DNA from: Coliplasma sp045538555
GTDB lineage: Bacteria > Bacillota > Clostridia > Oscillospirales > CAG-382
Direction: 5' to 3'
Length of the DNA stretch: 64,000 nucleotides
NCBI GenBank assembly: GCA_045538555.1
Contig: JAZSRP010000002.1
Coordinates: forward strand, 20,633 to 84,632
Below, piece by piece: positions 53,286 to 61,399 of this stretch (positions are counted from its first letter, which is position 1; each line of letters begins with the position of its first letter). A program made the translations under genes and the position numbers. The notes beneath the pieces are model-generated. The model searched no databases. It was not told where the DNA came from and worked only from the letters and a program-made list of their open reading frames with translations.

Positions 53286-53293
53286 TTAAAAAA

Positions 53294-55441
53294 CTATTTT
53301 CTTCTTTGTTTTGACGTCAGTGCAACGGTCAAAGCGATGCATATGGAAAGACCTGCGCCGCCGATGAGATACCACAAAAAGGATTTTTGTTCCTTTTCCT
53401 GCGGAATCTCAGAGGTCTGACAGTCCTCAGACAGATCATCGGCACAGGATGACTCTGTCACCGTCTGTGCAGAAACAGTGACGTTTACAGTGATTTCTTC
53501 AGAACGGGAGAACCCGTCGGTGACCACCAGTACAAAGCTGTCCTCACCCGAAAAATCCCCATCAGCACGATATATCAACGTCTTTTTTGTTGCGGCAACC
53601 GCCACCTGTCCGTGGAGCGGCATGCTGACAAACTCAACACTGACGTCGCCCCAATACGAATCGGTATCCGTGATGCCTATATCCACTGTGACTCTGTCAC
53701 CCGACACCACCTCAAAATCCGACACCTCCACAACCGGAGCCGTGTTTGAATAATTTCCTTTTATGAACCCATACAGCAGCTCATACAGCCGTCTCAGGTA
53801 CAATCCCTTTGGAGTGCTGGTATCTGCATGGCACAAGTCAAAAAAGGTACCCGGGCCTGCGCCCTGATAATATGTTTTGACAGCATCGATATATCCTGTT
53901 TTTGCACCGTAATACAGGTAACTCTCAAAATTACGGCCTGCCTCAAGATACTGATCACCTTTAAAATAGGAGGGCTCATCGGTCTCAATTTCCACTCCGA
54001 GTTCGTATTTTTTTGCGGTAAACGCAAATTCCTCCAGCATTTCCACAGAAAAATAATCCCGTGAGGAGCGAAAAGCAAAGTTTGGCTGCATCACTGCACC
54101 GTCAAACCCCAGCTCCTGCCAGTGATCAAAGCCCGTCGAGAGATAAAACGGATCAAACAAAGTTTCAACACCCAAAAAATCAGCAAACGTATTGAAGCCC
54201 TGCACCAGCAGATGCTCATGGTCTGTCTCGGAATAATTGACTTCCTCTCTGTACCAATAGAACCCCGACAATGTCAGATTTTGAAATCCTGCGTTTTCAA
54301 ACCCGTCAACACATTTTTTCATATACCATTTCACAATGGCAAGCCGTTCCTCAAGAGTACTGCAATACTCCGCCGCACCGTCGCCGTCAATATCGCCAAA
54401 CTCGCCACCAATCACAGTGGGAAAGGGCACGGTGAGAAATACTCCCAATTTTTGGCTTTTTCCCAAAGCGGAAAAAACGGTTTCCGCAGCGTGATCAAGA
54501 TGATACAAATCACGGTCTGCACCAAAAGTCAGATCGTAATACAGATCCCAATCGGACATAATGCCGCCCTGCTTGCCATTGGTTTTTACCAATCTGCCTC
54601 CCGACGGATAGTCGGTGTGGCACGGCACAAGAGCAACCGCATCAAAAAGAGTGTCAGATATCCTGCCCTCTCGGTCAAGATATGCGAGATAAGGCAAAAA
54701 TTCCTCACTTGTATTGAGAGCTTTTTCAGGATCAGATTCAAGATAACCATTGTATATCTTGATGATGTCCTTTGCGCCCGCAACCGATTGCGTATACTCT
54801 CCGTCTGCTCCGTCTTTGTCGGGAGAGAGGGGCTGCTCGTCGCCAAAAAGGGTGCGGAAGCCATATATCCCGATCTCATCGCAATACGCTATTATGTCAC
54901 AGCAATACTCCACCCTTACGTAGCGGGCGGCATATGATTTTTTAAACACTTTTTCAAAATCATATCTGACCGGCTGTACGGCGGTAAGGTCAAAACCCGT
55001 GTTTTCATTGTGCACGCACTGCCAGCTCTCTCCGTCCTGTGAGAGAAAAATATTGATATATCTCGGAGCGTAGATGCCTGCAGGCGAATTTTGAAAAAAT
55101 CCCGCCGTTACACTCATTACAGAGCTTTCCTGTCCGAGGTCAAACTGCACGATCCTGCTTTTCCCTCTGAATGAGCGGTACCAGCCGTTGCTGTTTCCGT
55201 CCGAAAGCGCAGTGACCGAGTCGGTGAGCTGACCGCTGTTTTTGTCAAACCCATCAGCATCCTCGGAATAATTGGCGTAGGAATACTCAATCGGCTCACC
55301 CGTAAAAACGGTGTAAGAAAGCCCCTTGGCAATGTTGTCTCCCCTGTCTGTTTCGTCACCAAAAACGCACAAACAAGCCGAAAGCACAAAAAACACCGCC
55401 AAAAAACAGGCAAAAAAACCTTTTTGTGAGATTTTTTGCAT
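53294..55441 (-). CDS. Secreted DUF4855 protein with discoidin-like and Ig-like domains, membrane anchor
   Basis: 715 residues. Signal peptide (FFACFLAVFFVLSACLCVFG), a discoidin (F5/8 type C)-like domain at about 55-195 (ALSDGNSNGWYRSFRG, RYINIFLSQDGESW, YVRVEYCC), then the DUF4855 domain at about 235-570 (YLAYLDREGRISDTLFDAVAL, FYWYREEVNY), an Ig/cadherin-like repeat (APVVEVSDFEVVSGDRVTVDI) and a C-terminal helix ending KQRRK. DUF4855 is a barrel-like domain with unknown activity, often in carbohydrate-active surface proteins; discoidin domains bind glycans. It is directly followed by a GDSL lipoprotein gene. Confidence 0.82.
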   Translation of the reverse strand: MQKISQKGFFACFLAVFFVLSACLCVFGDETDRGDNIAKGLSYTVFTGEPIEYSYANYSEDADGFDKNSGQLTDSVTALSDGNSNGWYRSFRGKSRIVQFDLGQESSVMSVTAGFFQNSPAGIYAPRYINIFLSQDGESWQCVHNENTGFDLTAVQPVRYDFEKVFKKSYAARYVRVEYCCDIIAYCDEIGIYGFRTLFGDEQPLSPDKDGADGEYTQSVAGAKDIIKIYNGYLESDPEKALNTSEEFLPYLAYLDREGRISDTLFDAVALVPCHTDYPSGGRLVKTNGKQGGIMSDWDLYYDLTFGADRDLYHLDHAAETVFSALGKSQKLGVFLTVPFPTVIGGEFGDIDGDGAAEYCSTLEERLAIVKWYMKKCVDGFENAGFQNLTLSGFYWYREEVNYSETDHEHLLVQGFNTFADFLGVETLFDPFYLSTGFDHWQELGFDGAVMQPNFAFRSSRDYFSVEMLEEFAFTAKKYELGVEIETDEPSYFKGDQYLEAGRNFESYLYYGAKTGYIDAVKTYYQGAGPGTFFDLCHADTSTPKGLYLRRLYELLYGFIKGNYSNTAPVVEVSDFEVVSGDRVTVDIGITDTDSYWGDVSVEFVSMPLHGQVAVAATKKTLIYRADGDFSGEDSFVLVVTDGFSRSEEITVNVTVSAQTVTESSCADDLSEDCQTSEIPQEKEQKSFLWYLIGGAGLSICIALTVALTSKQRRK

Positions 55442-55442
55442 T

Positions 55443-56432
55443 TTATCCCTCCGTCAAAAGCTCATAGTATATCAGTGCAATGATCTCATGTCCCTTTTTG
55501 TTTGGATGAGGGTCAAGATCAAGAGATTTTTTTTGCAGATCGATCCCTGCGTTTGTGAGCGTCTCTATTCTTTGCTCAAAAGCACCATAAACGTCGGCTA
55601 TCTCGTATCCCTGTTCATCGGCACATTGTTTGATTGCCCTATTGAGGGCAGACACCGCCATCGCTCCGTGGTCAGAAAGCTCAACGGCATGTTCAAGGTA
55701 TCTGAATTGCAATGACATTCCCTGATAGGGATTGTATACCGTTTGAAAAACAATTCTCGCATCCGGATTTTTTTCACGGATGAGAGACACGATCTCAGGG
55801 ATCTCACGGTTGAGTTTTTCCCCTGCAGTGGACACCTTTTGTATGAAGCTCTCGGACTGAAATATCCCGTTGACGCGGTCAACAAGCTCATTCATCTCTG
55901 TCACTGCATAAGCATAGGCAGAAACATCCTCTCCATCCGGTGCATAGGCATAACGGAAAAAATCCTCAAACAGCTTGACCGGGTATTCTCCGTCCTGCAT
56001 CAGCTCACTTGTTATTTCTCCCAGGAATGACAAAACGTTGTTTCCGCCGATGCTCACAAGCACTGCATCGCAGTCAGTCAATTGGGTGGGAAAATTGTCT
56101 GTCAGCTGATCTGCCAATCCCTGGCCGGTCAGGCCGTCAACCCCAAAATTGTTTTTGTTTACGGTGACAAAATCCTCTTTAAGCAGGCGGCACAAGACAG
56201 CAGACCATCTTTCCTCCTCGGGGCTCTCAAGCCCGTACCCACGGGCAATGGAATCCCCCAAAACAACAAGAGAGATACTCTGCTTCTTTTCTTTTTGCAC
56301 AGACATTTCCTCCGGCGCCGCAGAAGACTCCTCATCGGATGCCTTGTATGACGCAGTTTCGTTGTCAAAAGTTTGGCAGGAGGCACACAGTAACGCAAAT
56401 ATCAACACACAAATCAAAAATGTTTTTTTCAC
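55443..56432 (-). CDS. GDSL/SGNH-family lipoprotein esterase
   Basis: 329 residues. Signal peptide with a near-lipobox (ALLCASC, Cys19), a Ser/Glu-rich linker, then SGNH hydrolase blocks: VVLGDSIARGYG with nucleophile Ser61, GVDGLTGQGLADQL, the GGN motif in VSIGGNN, and the DxxH pair in LDPHPNKKGH. Likely removes acetyl or acyl groups from a surface polymer outside the membrane. It is separated from the DUF4855 gene by one base and is upstream of it in the operon. Confidence 0.88.
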   Translation of the reverse strand: MKKTFLICVLIFALLCASCQTFDNETASYKASDEESSAAPEEMSVQKEKKQSISLVVLGDSIARGYGLESPEEERWSAVLCRLLKEDFVTVNKNNFGVDGLTGQGLADQLTDNFPTQLTDCDAVLVSIGGNNVLSFLGEITSELMQDGEYPVKLFEDFFRYAYAPDGEDVSAYAYAVTEMNELVDRVNGIFQSESFIQKVSTAGEKLNREIPEIVSLIREKNPDARIVFQTVYNPYQGMSLQFRYLEHAVELSDHGAMAVSALNRAIKQCADEQGYEIADVYGAFEQRIETLTNAGIDLQKKSLDLDPHPNKKGHEIIALIYYELLTEG

Positions 56433-56471
56433 AGCTAAATGCCTCCCGTCTATTATTGATCCTTTTTTGGA

Positions 56472-58172
56472 TCAGTCATATTTTCTCTTGATCTTTTTTG
56501 AGGTCGTCTTTTCAAATTCCTCAGTACGGAATACCAATCTTTTGATGATCTTGTAGGAGGGCTCAGAATCATTGTAGGCAGCAACAGCTTTGCGGATCTC
56601 CGCCTCAATATCTTCTATGCCCATCTTTTTTGCTCTTTCAAAATCGGGAAATATCTCTGCTCCCAGAAGGCGCTCATTATCCTCGCTGTCTTTCATGGCT
56701 TTTACCAGCACCTCCGCAATGAGAGGTGTGATGCGTGACAGCTTTTCCTCGATCTCCTCGGGATACACGTTCTTTCCGTTTTTGAGAATAATGAGGTTTT
56801 TGCACCTGCCGGTCAGAAAAATAAAGTTATTTTCATCCACACGTCCGATATCGCCCGTATGGAACCAACCGTCAACAATTGCGCCGGCGGTGGCTTCGGA
56901 GCTTTTGTAATAACCCATCATAACATTGGGGCCCTTGACGCAGATCTCGCCCTCTCCCTGCTCATTGGGGGAGTCTATCATCAACTCCATACCGGGCATG
57001 AGCTGACCCACCGATTCGGGGTTTCGGAACAGAGGACGGTTGATGGAAATGAGCGGGCCGCACTCGGTGATGCCGTAGCCGTTGATAAGCGTGATACCGA
57101 TAGCGTCAAAAAACTCAACGATATCCGGCTTGAGAGGTGCACCGCCGCAGATAACTGCTTTTAATCTTCCGCCAAAGGTGGAGGTGACGCTCTTGAAAAG
57201 CGTTTTTCGCATATCAATGCCCATTTTGAGCATTTTGTTGCTGACTTTGATGAGCTTTTTGAGAGTTTTTGCCTTTCCTGTTTCCTCTGCCTTGTCCCAG
57301 ATTCCGCGGTAGATTTTTTCCACAAACAAAGGCACCAGCTGTACCTCTGTGGGTTGATAAAGCTTGAAATTGGGGAGCACGCTCCTCAAGCTCTCGTTGA
57401 TACAAATGGTCATGCCGTTGTGAAGCATGGTGAGAATCCCCGTGGTGGACTCATATGAGTGGTGATAGGGTAACACCGACAGACAAACATCAGTGATAGT
57501 CATCAGCATCTGTGCTCTGGTAATATTGAAAACCAATGCGCCTGCATTGAGCATGACGCCTTTGCTTTTTCCTGTTGTTCCGCTGGTAAAAAGCAGTTCC
57601 TTGAGAGACTCGTTGTCCGGCTCAATGGAGGTGTATCTGTCGTCACCGCCGTCAAGCAGGTCACCGCCCAGCTTCATCAGATCTTCCACAAAAAGATGTC
57701 TGTCATCCTTCTGTTGAGGAACGTCAAAGCAAACAAATTTTTTGATCCCCGGGAGAGAATCCGTGATCTCATCGATCTTTTTTTCGGTCCCCTTGCCTGC
57801 ATAAAAAACAACAGAAGCATCCGAATCACGCAGGATGTTGAGAGTCTCCTCATTTGACAGATCCTTGTCAACGGGAACCACCACGCCCGATGAATTGAGC
57901 ACAGCAAGATACGCTCTGACCCACTCGTAGCTGTTGGGACCGATGATAGCGATATGACTGCCGTTGAGTCCCAGCTCGCAAAGAGCGGTGCCCAGTGCAT
58001 CAACCTCATGCTTGAACTCACGGTATGTAACGCTTTTTACCTCTCCGTTTTGCTTGAACTTGAACGCCGGTTTGTCCGCAAACATGACTGCTGTTTCGTC
58101 AACAAGCTGACGAAGACTGTAAAGCTTGCGAACCTCATAAAGAGGATAGTTTTGATTTTTGTTTTTGTACAT
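56472..58172 (-). CDS. AMP-forming acyl-CoA synthetase / long-chain fatty acid ligase
   Basis: 566 residues, ANL superfamily. P-loop LLFTSGTTGKSKGVML, motif NGYGITECGP, GWFHTGDIGRVDENNF and the LIILKNGKNVYPEEIEEKL hinge with a catalytic C-terminal lysine (TTSKKIKRKYD end). It activates a carboxylic acid as an acyl-AMP and then a thioester; fatty acids are likely. First gene of the ligase-GDSL-DUF4855 unit, with a strong promoter and a palindrome at the start site. Confidence 0.92.
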   Translation of the reverse strand: MYKNKNQNYPLYEVRKLYSLRQLVDETAVMFADKPAFKFKQNGEVKSVTYREFKHEVDALGTALCELGLNGSHIAIIGPNSYEWVRAYLAVLNSSGVVVPVDKDLSNEETLNILRDSDASVVFYAGKGTEKKIDEITDSLPGIKKFVCFDVPQQKDDRHLFVEDLMKLGGDLLDGGDDRYTSIEPDNESLKELLFTSGTTGKSKGVMLNAGALVFNITRAQMLMTITDVCLSVLPYHHSYESTTGILTMLHNGMTICINESLRSVLPNFKLYQPTEVQLVPLFVEKIYRGIWDKAEETGKAKTLKKLIKVSNKMLKMGIDMRKTLFKSVTSTFGGRLKAVICGGAPLKPDIVEFFDAIGITLINGYGITECGPLISINRPLFRNPESVGQLMPGMELMIDSPNEQGEGEICVKGPNVMMGYYKSSEATAGAIVDGWFHTGDIGRVDENNFIFLTGRCKNLIILKNGKNVYPEEIEEKLSRITPLIAEVLVKAMKDSEDNERLLGAEIFPDFERAKKMGIEDIEAEIRKAVAAYNDSEPSYKIIKRLVFRTEEFEKTTSKKIKRKYD

Positions 58173-58189
58173 AGTTTTTCCTCACACAC

Positions 58190-58205
58190 AATATTCGAGA
58201 ATATT
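58190..58205. promoter_or_regulatory. Palindrome at the acyl-CoA ligase transcription start
   Basis: AATATTC-GA-GAATATT, perfect 7-bp arms, overlapping the end of the -10 box and the expected start site of the minus-strand promoter. Good position for a repressor site; no matching regulator can be named. Confidence 0.5.
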
Positions 58206-58231
58206 ATATTTTATACAAACGCAAAAATCAA
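58203..58231 (-). promoter_or_regulatory. Promoter of the acyl-CoA ligase gene
   Basis: Minus strand TTGATT (58226-58231), 17-base spacer, perfect TATAAT (58203-58208); the ATG is at 58172. Confidence 0.75.
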
Positions 58232-58315
58232 GATATGAAACCCGTGCTGTTGTGTTTTTTTGCAATTTTTTGACGATTTTTTTAGGGACGGAAAAGCTTT
58301 TTGCACCCGTTTTTG

Positions 58316-58344
58316 TTGAAAAAAGGTGTTTGAAATGGTATGAT
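58316..58344 (+). promoter_or_regulatory. Promoter of the nnrD-alr operon
   Basis: Plus strand TTGAAA (58316-58321), 17-base spacer, TATGAT (58339-58344); the first start codon is at 58365. Confidence 0.7.
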
Positions 58345-58364
58345 ACGTTTTAGAGGTGAATCAT

Positions 58365-59207
58365 ATGTATCACACAAGAATTGACCCGCTGATGGCGGCA
58401 ATGGTAAAAAAACGGGATGCGGACTCCCAAAAAGGCAATTTTGGCACGTTGAGGATGCTGTGCGGAAGCTTGGATATGCCCGGTGCCGCCGTTTTGTGCG
58501 GGTTGGGGGCGCTGAGAAGCGGAGTCGGGCTTTTGGAGATGACGGGAGACAGAAAAACCGTTGACCGCCTCTCGATTTCACTGCCCGAGGCAGTTTTGAT
58601 GCCCTTTGGGAAACAGAGCACACGGGTTCCCACCGCTTTTGTGTGCGGTTGCGGTATCGGCAGGCAATATGACGGGTTGCTGGAGGATATTTTGCTGCAA
58701 ACCGAGGTTCCCGCCGTACTGGATGCGGATTGCATAAATTTTTTTGCACTGCATAAAAATGTTCTCACGGACATGAAGTGCAAAAAGGTCATCACACCCC
58801 ACCCCGGTGAAATGTCGCGATTGACGGGTATCCCTGTCACAGAGATCCAAAAAAAGCGCGAGGAAACCGCCTCCGAGTTTGCAAAACAGCACGGTTGCGT
58901 CACCCTGCTCAAGGGGCACGAAACCGTGATCGCATCCCCAAACGGCAAAATCCACGTCAACAAAAGCGGATGCAGCGGGCTGTCAAAGGGCGGCAGCGGA
59001 GACGTACTGGCAGGTGTTATCGGCTCATTGATGGCACAGGGAGGCGACCCCTTTGAATCCGCAGTGCTTGGTGCATATTTTCACGGGCTGGCAAGCGAGG
59101 TTTTGGCGGAAGATCTGGGAGAGCACGGTGTGATCCCAAGCGACCTGCCCAAGGTTATCGGAAAACTCCTGTTTTGCGCTTCGTGTACCAAAAATCACGG
59201 GGAATGA
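58365..59207 (+). CDS. nnrD: ADP-dependent NAD(P)H-hydrate dehydratase
   Basis: 280 residues; repairs hydrated NAD(P)H using ADP. Ribokinase-like fold with GNFGTLRMLCGS near the N-terminus, TPHPGEMSRLTG and the signature GLSKGGSGDVLAGVIGSL. It is the C-terminal half of the E. coli fusion; the epimerase half (NnrE) is absent here. ATG 58365 has AGAGG 8 bases before it; the GTG at 58356 overlaps that site. Confidence 0.9.
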   Translation: MYHTRIDPLMAAMVKKRDADSQKGNFGTLRMLCGSLDMPGAAVLCGLGALRSGVGLLEMTGDRKTVDRLSISLPEAVLMPFGKQSTRVPTAFVCGCGIGRQYDGLLEDILLQTEVPAVLDADCINFFALHKNVLTDMKCKKVITPHPGEMSRLTGIPVTEIQKKREETASEFAKQHGCVTLLKGHETVIASPNGKIHVNKSGCSGLSKGGSGDVLAGVIGSLMAQGGDPFESAVLGAYFHGLASEVLAEDLGEHGVIPSDLPKVIGKLLFCASCTKNHGE

Positions 59208-59214
59208 TGTTTTT

Positions 59215-59757
59215 TTGAAAAAAAGTTTTGTGCGTCTTTTGTTTTTATTTGCCTTTGTATCTTTGTTGTGCTCCTGCGGAAGTATTTCCGAGGCAAAGCC
59301 CGACCTCACCCTGCCGTTTTCGATCCGTTTGCAGGAAAGTGCTTCGAACTCCGTTTTTTTCATAACCGCAAAGGAAAGCGGCTGCAGCGCGGAGTTTTTT
59401 GCTCCGCCGGTTCTGGAAGGTGCGGTGCTGAAGCGTGACAAAAACGGGAGCGCAACAGTTGCTATGGGAGATTTTGAAAGAAACGCAACAAAAGAGCAGT
59501 TTCCGTTTTTTTTCGCTCTCGAAAAGGCGCTGAGCCCGCTGGGGCAGGAGGATTTTTTGCCAAGTGCAAAAAACGGGTTGTGCGGATACACTATTGACGG
59601 AATGACGGTTATGGTGTATTATGATATATTGAACGGTTTTATTACAAAAATCGAAACGGAGGAGCAGGGACAAAAATTTGTTTTTGAATCCATCCCTGCC
59701 GCTGACAATGAAGCACAGAGTAAAAGCACAGGTGGATATGCACCTGATCCGCAATAA
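59215..59757 (+). CDS. Small lipoprotein of unknown function in the alr operon
   Basis: 180 residues. Basic start, hydrophobic helix and lipobox LCSC (Cys21), then a beta-rich domain of about 150 residues resembling no family I know (LPFSIRLQES, VFFITAKESGCSAEFFAPP, MTVMVYYDILNGFITKIE). TTG start at 59215, 7 bases after nnrD stop, with GGGGA 12 bases before it. Its end overlaps the alr reading frame. Possibly an envelope assembly or sensing protein. Confidence 0.65.
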   Translation: MKKSFVRLLFLFAFVSLLCSCGSISEAKPDLTLPFSIRLQESASNSVFFITAKESGCSAEFFAPPVLEGAVLKRDKNGSATVAMGDFERNATKEQFPFFFALEKALSPLGQEDFLPSAKNGLCGYTIDGMTVMVYYDILNGFITKIETEEQGQKFVFESIPAADNEAQSKSTGGYAPDPQ

Positions 59758-60820
59758 CTACAAATACATAAAAGGTCTTGTATCCCCAAAAAGCCGTGTG
59801 ATGGCAGTGGTAAAAGCCGATGCATACGGACATGGCGCCTCAAAAGTGAGCCGCCAGCTTCAACGGATGGGATGCACGGATTTTGCCGTGGCGTGTCTCA
59901 GCGAGGCACAGGCACTGAGAGAGAGCGGAATCAAAGGAAACATTCTCATTCTCGGTCCCACCGCCGAGATTCTTGCCTCCGATATTGCCAAGGGCGGATT
60001 TGCTCAGACCGTTGACAGCGCAGAATATGCCGAAAACCTGGCACGAGTGGGACGCATCAGGGTTCATATCAAAGTTGACACCGGAATGTCACGGCTCGGA
60101 CTTTACTGCCACAGCAAAGAGGATGTATTGCCCTGTGCCGATGAGATCCAGCGGATCGCATCTACACCAAACGTATCCGTTGACGGTATTTTTACGCATT
60201 TTGCCGACAGCGACAGCGACGACAGAACTTTTACTGACAGACAGTTTTCTGTTTTTTGCGCCCTTTTGGATGAGTTGAAAAAACGCAATATCAGAGTCGG
60301 CCTGCGTCACTGCTGCAACAGCGCCGCCACGCTCAAGTACCCCGAGATGCGGCTCGACATGGTGCGGGCAGGCATCATTCTCTATGGCCTGATGCCCTCA
60401 AAAAACCTGAAGGATCCCAATATCAAGCCATGCATGAAACTGACCGCACGGGTCTGCGCTGTGCACACACTGAAAAAAGGAGATTCGGTCAGCTACGGAT
60501 GCACCTACACCGCAAATGAGGACACCAGGGTGGCAGTCATATCCGTGGGATATGCAGACGGTTTTTCTCGGGTGTATTCAGGTCATTCCGTTATACGGCT
60601 AAACGGAAAATCTTTTCCCACCGTGGGCAAGATTTGCATGGATCTGTGTATGCTGGATATCGGTACCAATTTTCCCTGCTCTGTGGGCGACGAGGCAGTC
60701 ATTTTTGAAACAAGCGACGACATCGACCGTCTTGCAAGCATTATGGGCACCATCAACTATGAGGTTTTGTGTTCTTTGAAGCACAGAGTTTATCTGAAAT
60801 ATATCAATCAGGAAAAATAA
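59708..60820 (+). CDS. alr: Alanine racemase
   Basis: 370 residues from ATG 59708; makes D-alanine for peptidoglycan. PLP lysine in VMAVVKADAYGHG (Lys36), KVDTGMSRLG, LRHCCNSAATLKYPEMRLDMVRAGIILYG, and the catalytic Tyr region SYGCTYTANEDT. ATG 59708 gives the usual N-terminus, but has no ribosome site; TTG 59678 has AGGGA 7 bases upstream and would add 10 residues inside the upstream lipoprotein gene. Either start is possible. Confidence 0.95.
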   Translation: MKHRVKAQVDMHLIRNNYKYIKGLVSPKSRVMAVVKADAYGHGASKVSRQLQRMGCTDFAVACLSEAQALRESGIKGNILILGPTAEILASDIAKGGFAQTVDSAEYAENLARVGRIRVHIKVDTGMSRLGLYCHSKEDVLPCADEIQRIASTPNVSVDGIFTHFADSDSDDRTFTDRQFSVFCALLDELKKRNIRVGLRHCCNSAATLKYPEMRLDMVRAGIILYGLMPSKNLKDPNIKPCMKLTARVCAVHTLKKGDSVSYGCTYTANEDTRVAVISVGYADGFSRVYSGHSVIRLNGKSFPTVGKICMDLCMLDIGTNFPCSVGDEAVIFETSDDIDRLASIMGTINYEVLCSLKHRVYLKYINQEK

Positions 60821-60832
60821 GTATAAAACAAG

Positions 60833-60876
60833 TGCGGCGACTCTTGCTTTTTGCCAGAGCCGCCGCAGTTTTTTTA
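60833..60876 (+). terminator. Terminator of the nnrD-alr operon
   Basis: 12-bp stem TGCGGCGACTCT / AGAGCCGCCGCA (60833-60844 and 60856-60867) with one A-C mismatch, then seven T. Confidence 0.85.
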
Positions 60877-60909
60877 TTGTTTTCTAAAAGATGGTTTCTT
60901 ATGCCACGA

Positions 60910-61320
60910 TCAATCGAGAGAATAAACTACAAACTCGTTTTCATAGGCCACCAAGTGACACACGGTATTTCCGTCATCGAAAAAAACGATCTTGCGGGTA
61001 GGGCCGGTGGTCTCGTCCCGATAATCCTCGCACTCATAATAAGCGATGATCCTGCTTTGGCTGTCAACCTTGACCAGACTCACCTCATATCCCTCGCCGT
61101 CGCCGTAGGGAATGCTAAACAATTTGTTGCGTTTTCACTCCACGGGCGGAGGAGCAGGCGATGAAGCATCGGAGGAGAGGTCCGAGGTGTCGGACACAAC
61201 GTCCGAGGCGGTTGACTCCCCGGAGGACACTGCGGAAGAAATGTTTTCTGTATCGTTGCAGGAAAACAGGCAAAAAGCAAGGACCGGCACGGCAAGCAAA
61301 AGCAAAATCGATCTTTTCAC
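60910..61320 (-). pseudogene. Decayed partial copy of the propeller lipoprotein gene
   Basis: From GTG 61320 (AAGGGG 9 bases upstream) the sequence copies the neighbour at 61400-62500: lipoprotein signal with FCLFSCNDTE, the VSSGESTASDVVSD linker, then PPPVE and an in-frame TGA at 61135-61137 where the neighbour has TGC. After the stop the same frame continues with KLFSIPYGDGEG, matching ELFSIPYGDEEG of the neighbour, and runs to a stop at 60910. A 9-base in-frame deletion follows the TGA, and nearly all of the propeller is missing. The DNA is still close to the intact copy in the first 150 bases, so the duplication is fairly recent. A truncated secreted lipopeptide of about 60 residues could still be made. 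Confidence 0.8.
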
Positions 61321-61351
61321 AATCAAAAACCCCTTTCTGAAAGATGATTGT

Positions 61352-61396
61352 TTATTGGTTTTCTTGAATCGTGTCGATAAAAACAGTTCCGTCAAC
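61352..61396 (-). repeat. Remnant of the 3' end of the NlpC/P60 gene (tandem duplication)
   Basis: Between the intact lipoprotein gene stop and the decayed copy, the minus strand reads VDGTVFIDTIQENQ-stop, matching the end GGTVSIDPIQETQ-stop of the NlpC/P60 gene at 62531. The bases up to the start codon also match the spacer at 62501-62530 (shared CAGAAAGG). The duplicated unit was thus the end of the NlpC/P60 gene plus the lipoprotein gene. Confidence 0.78.
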
Positions 61397-61399
61397 TTG

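Noticed and set aside
60910..61395. Selenoprotein explanation for the in-frame TGA
   Set aside because: Kept only as a low-ranked possibility: the site is in a linker, next to a deletion, in a copy lacking most of the protein, and I see no clear bSECIS hairpin.
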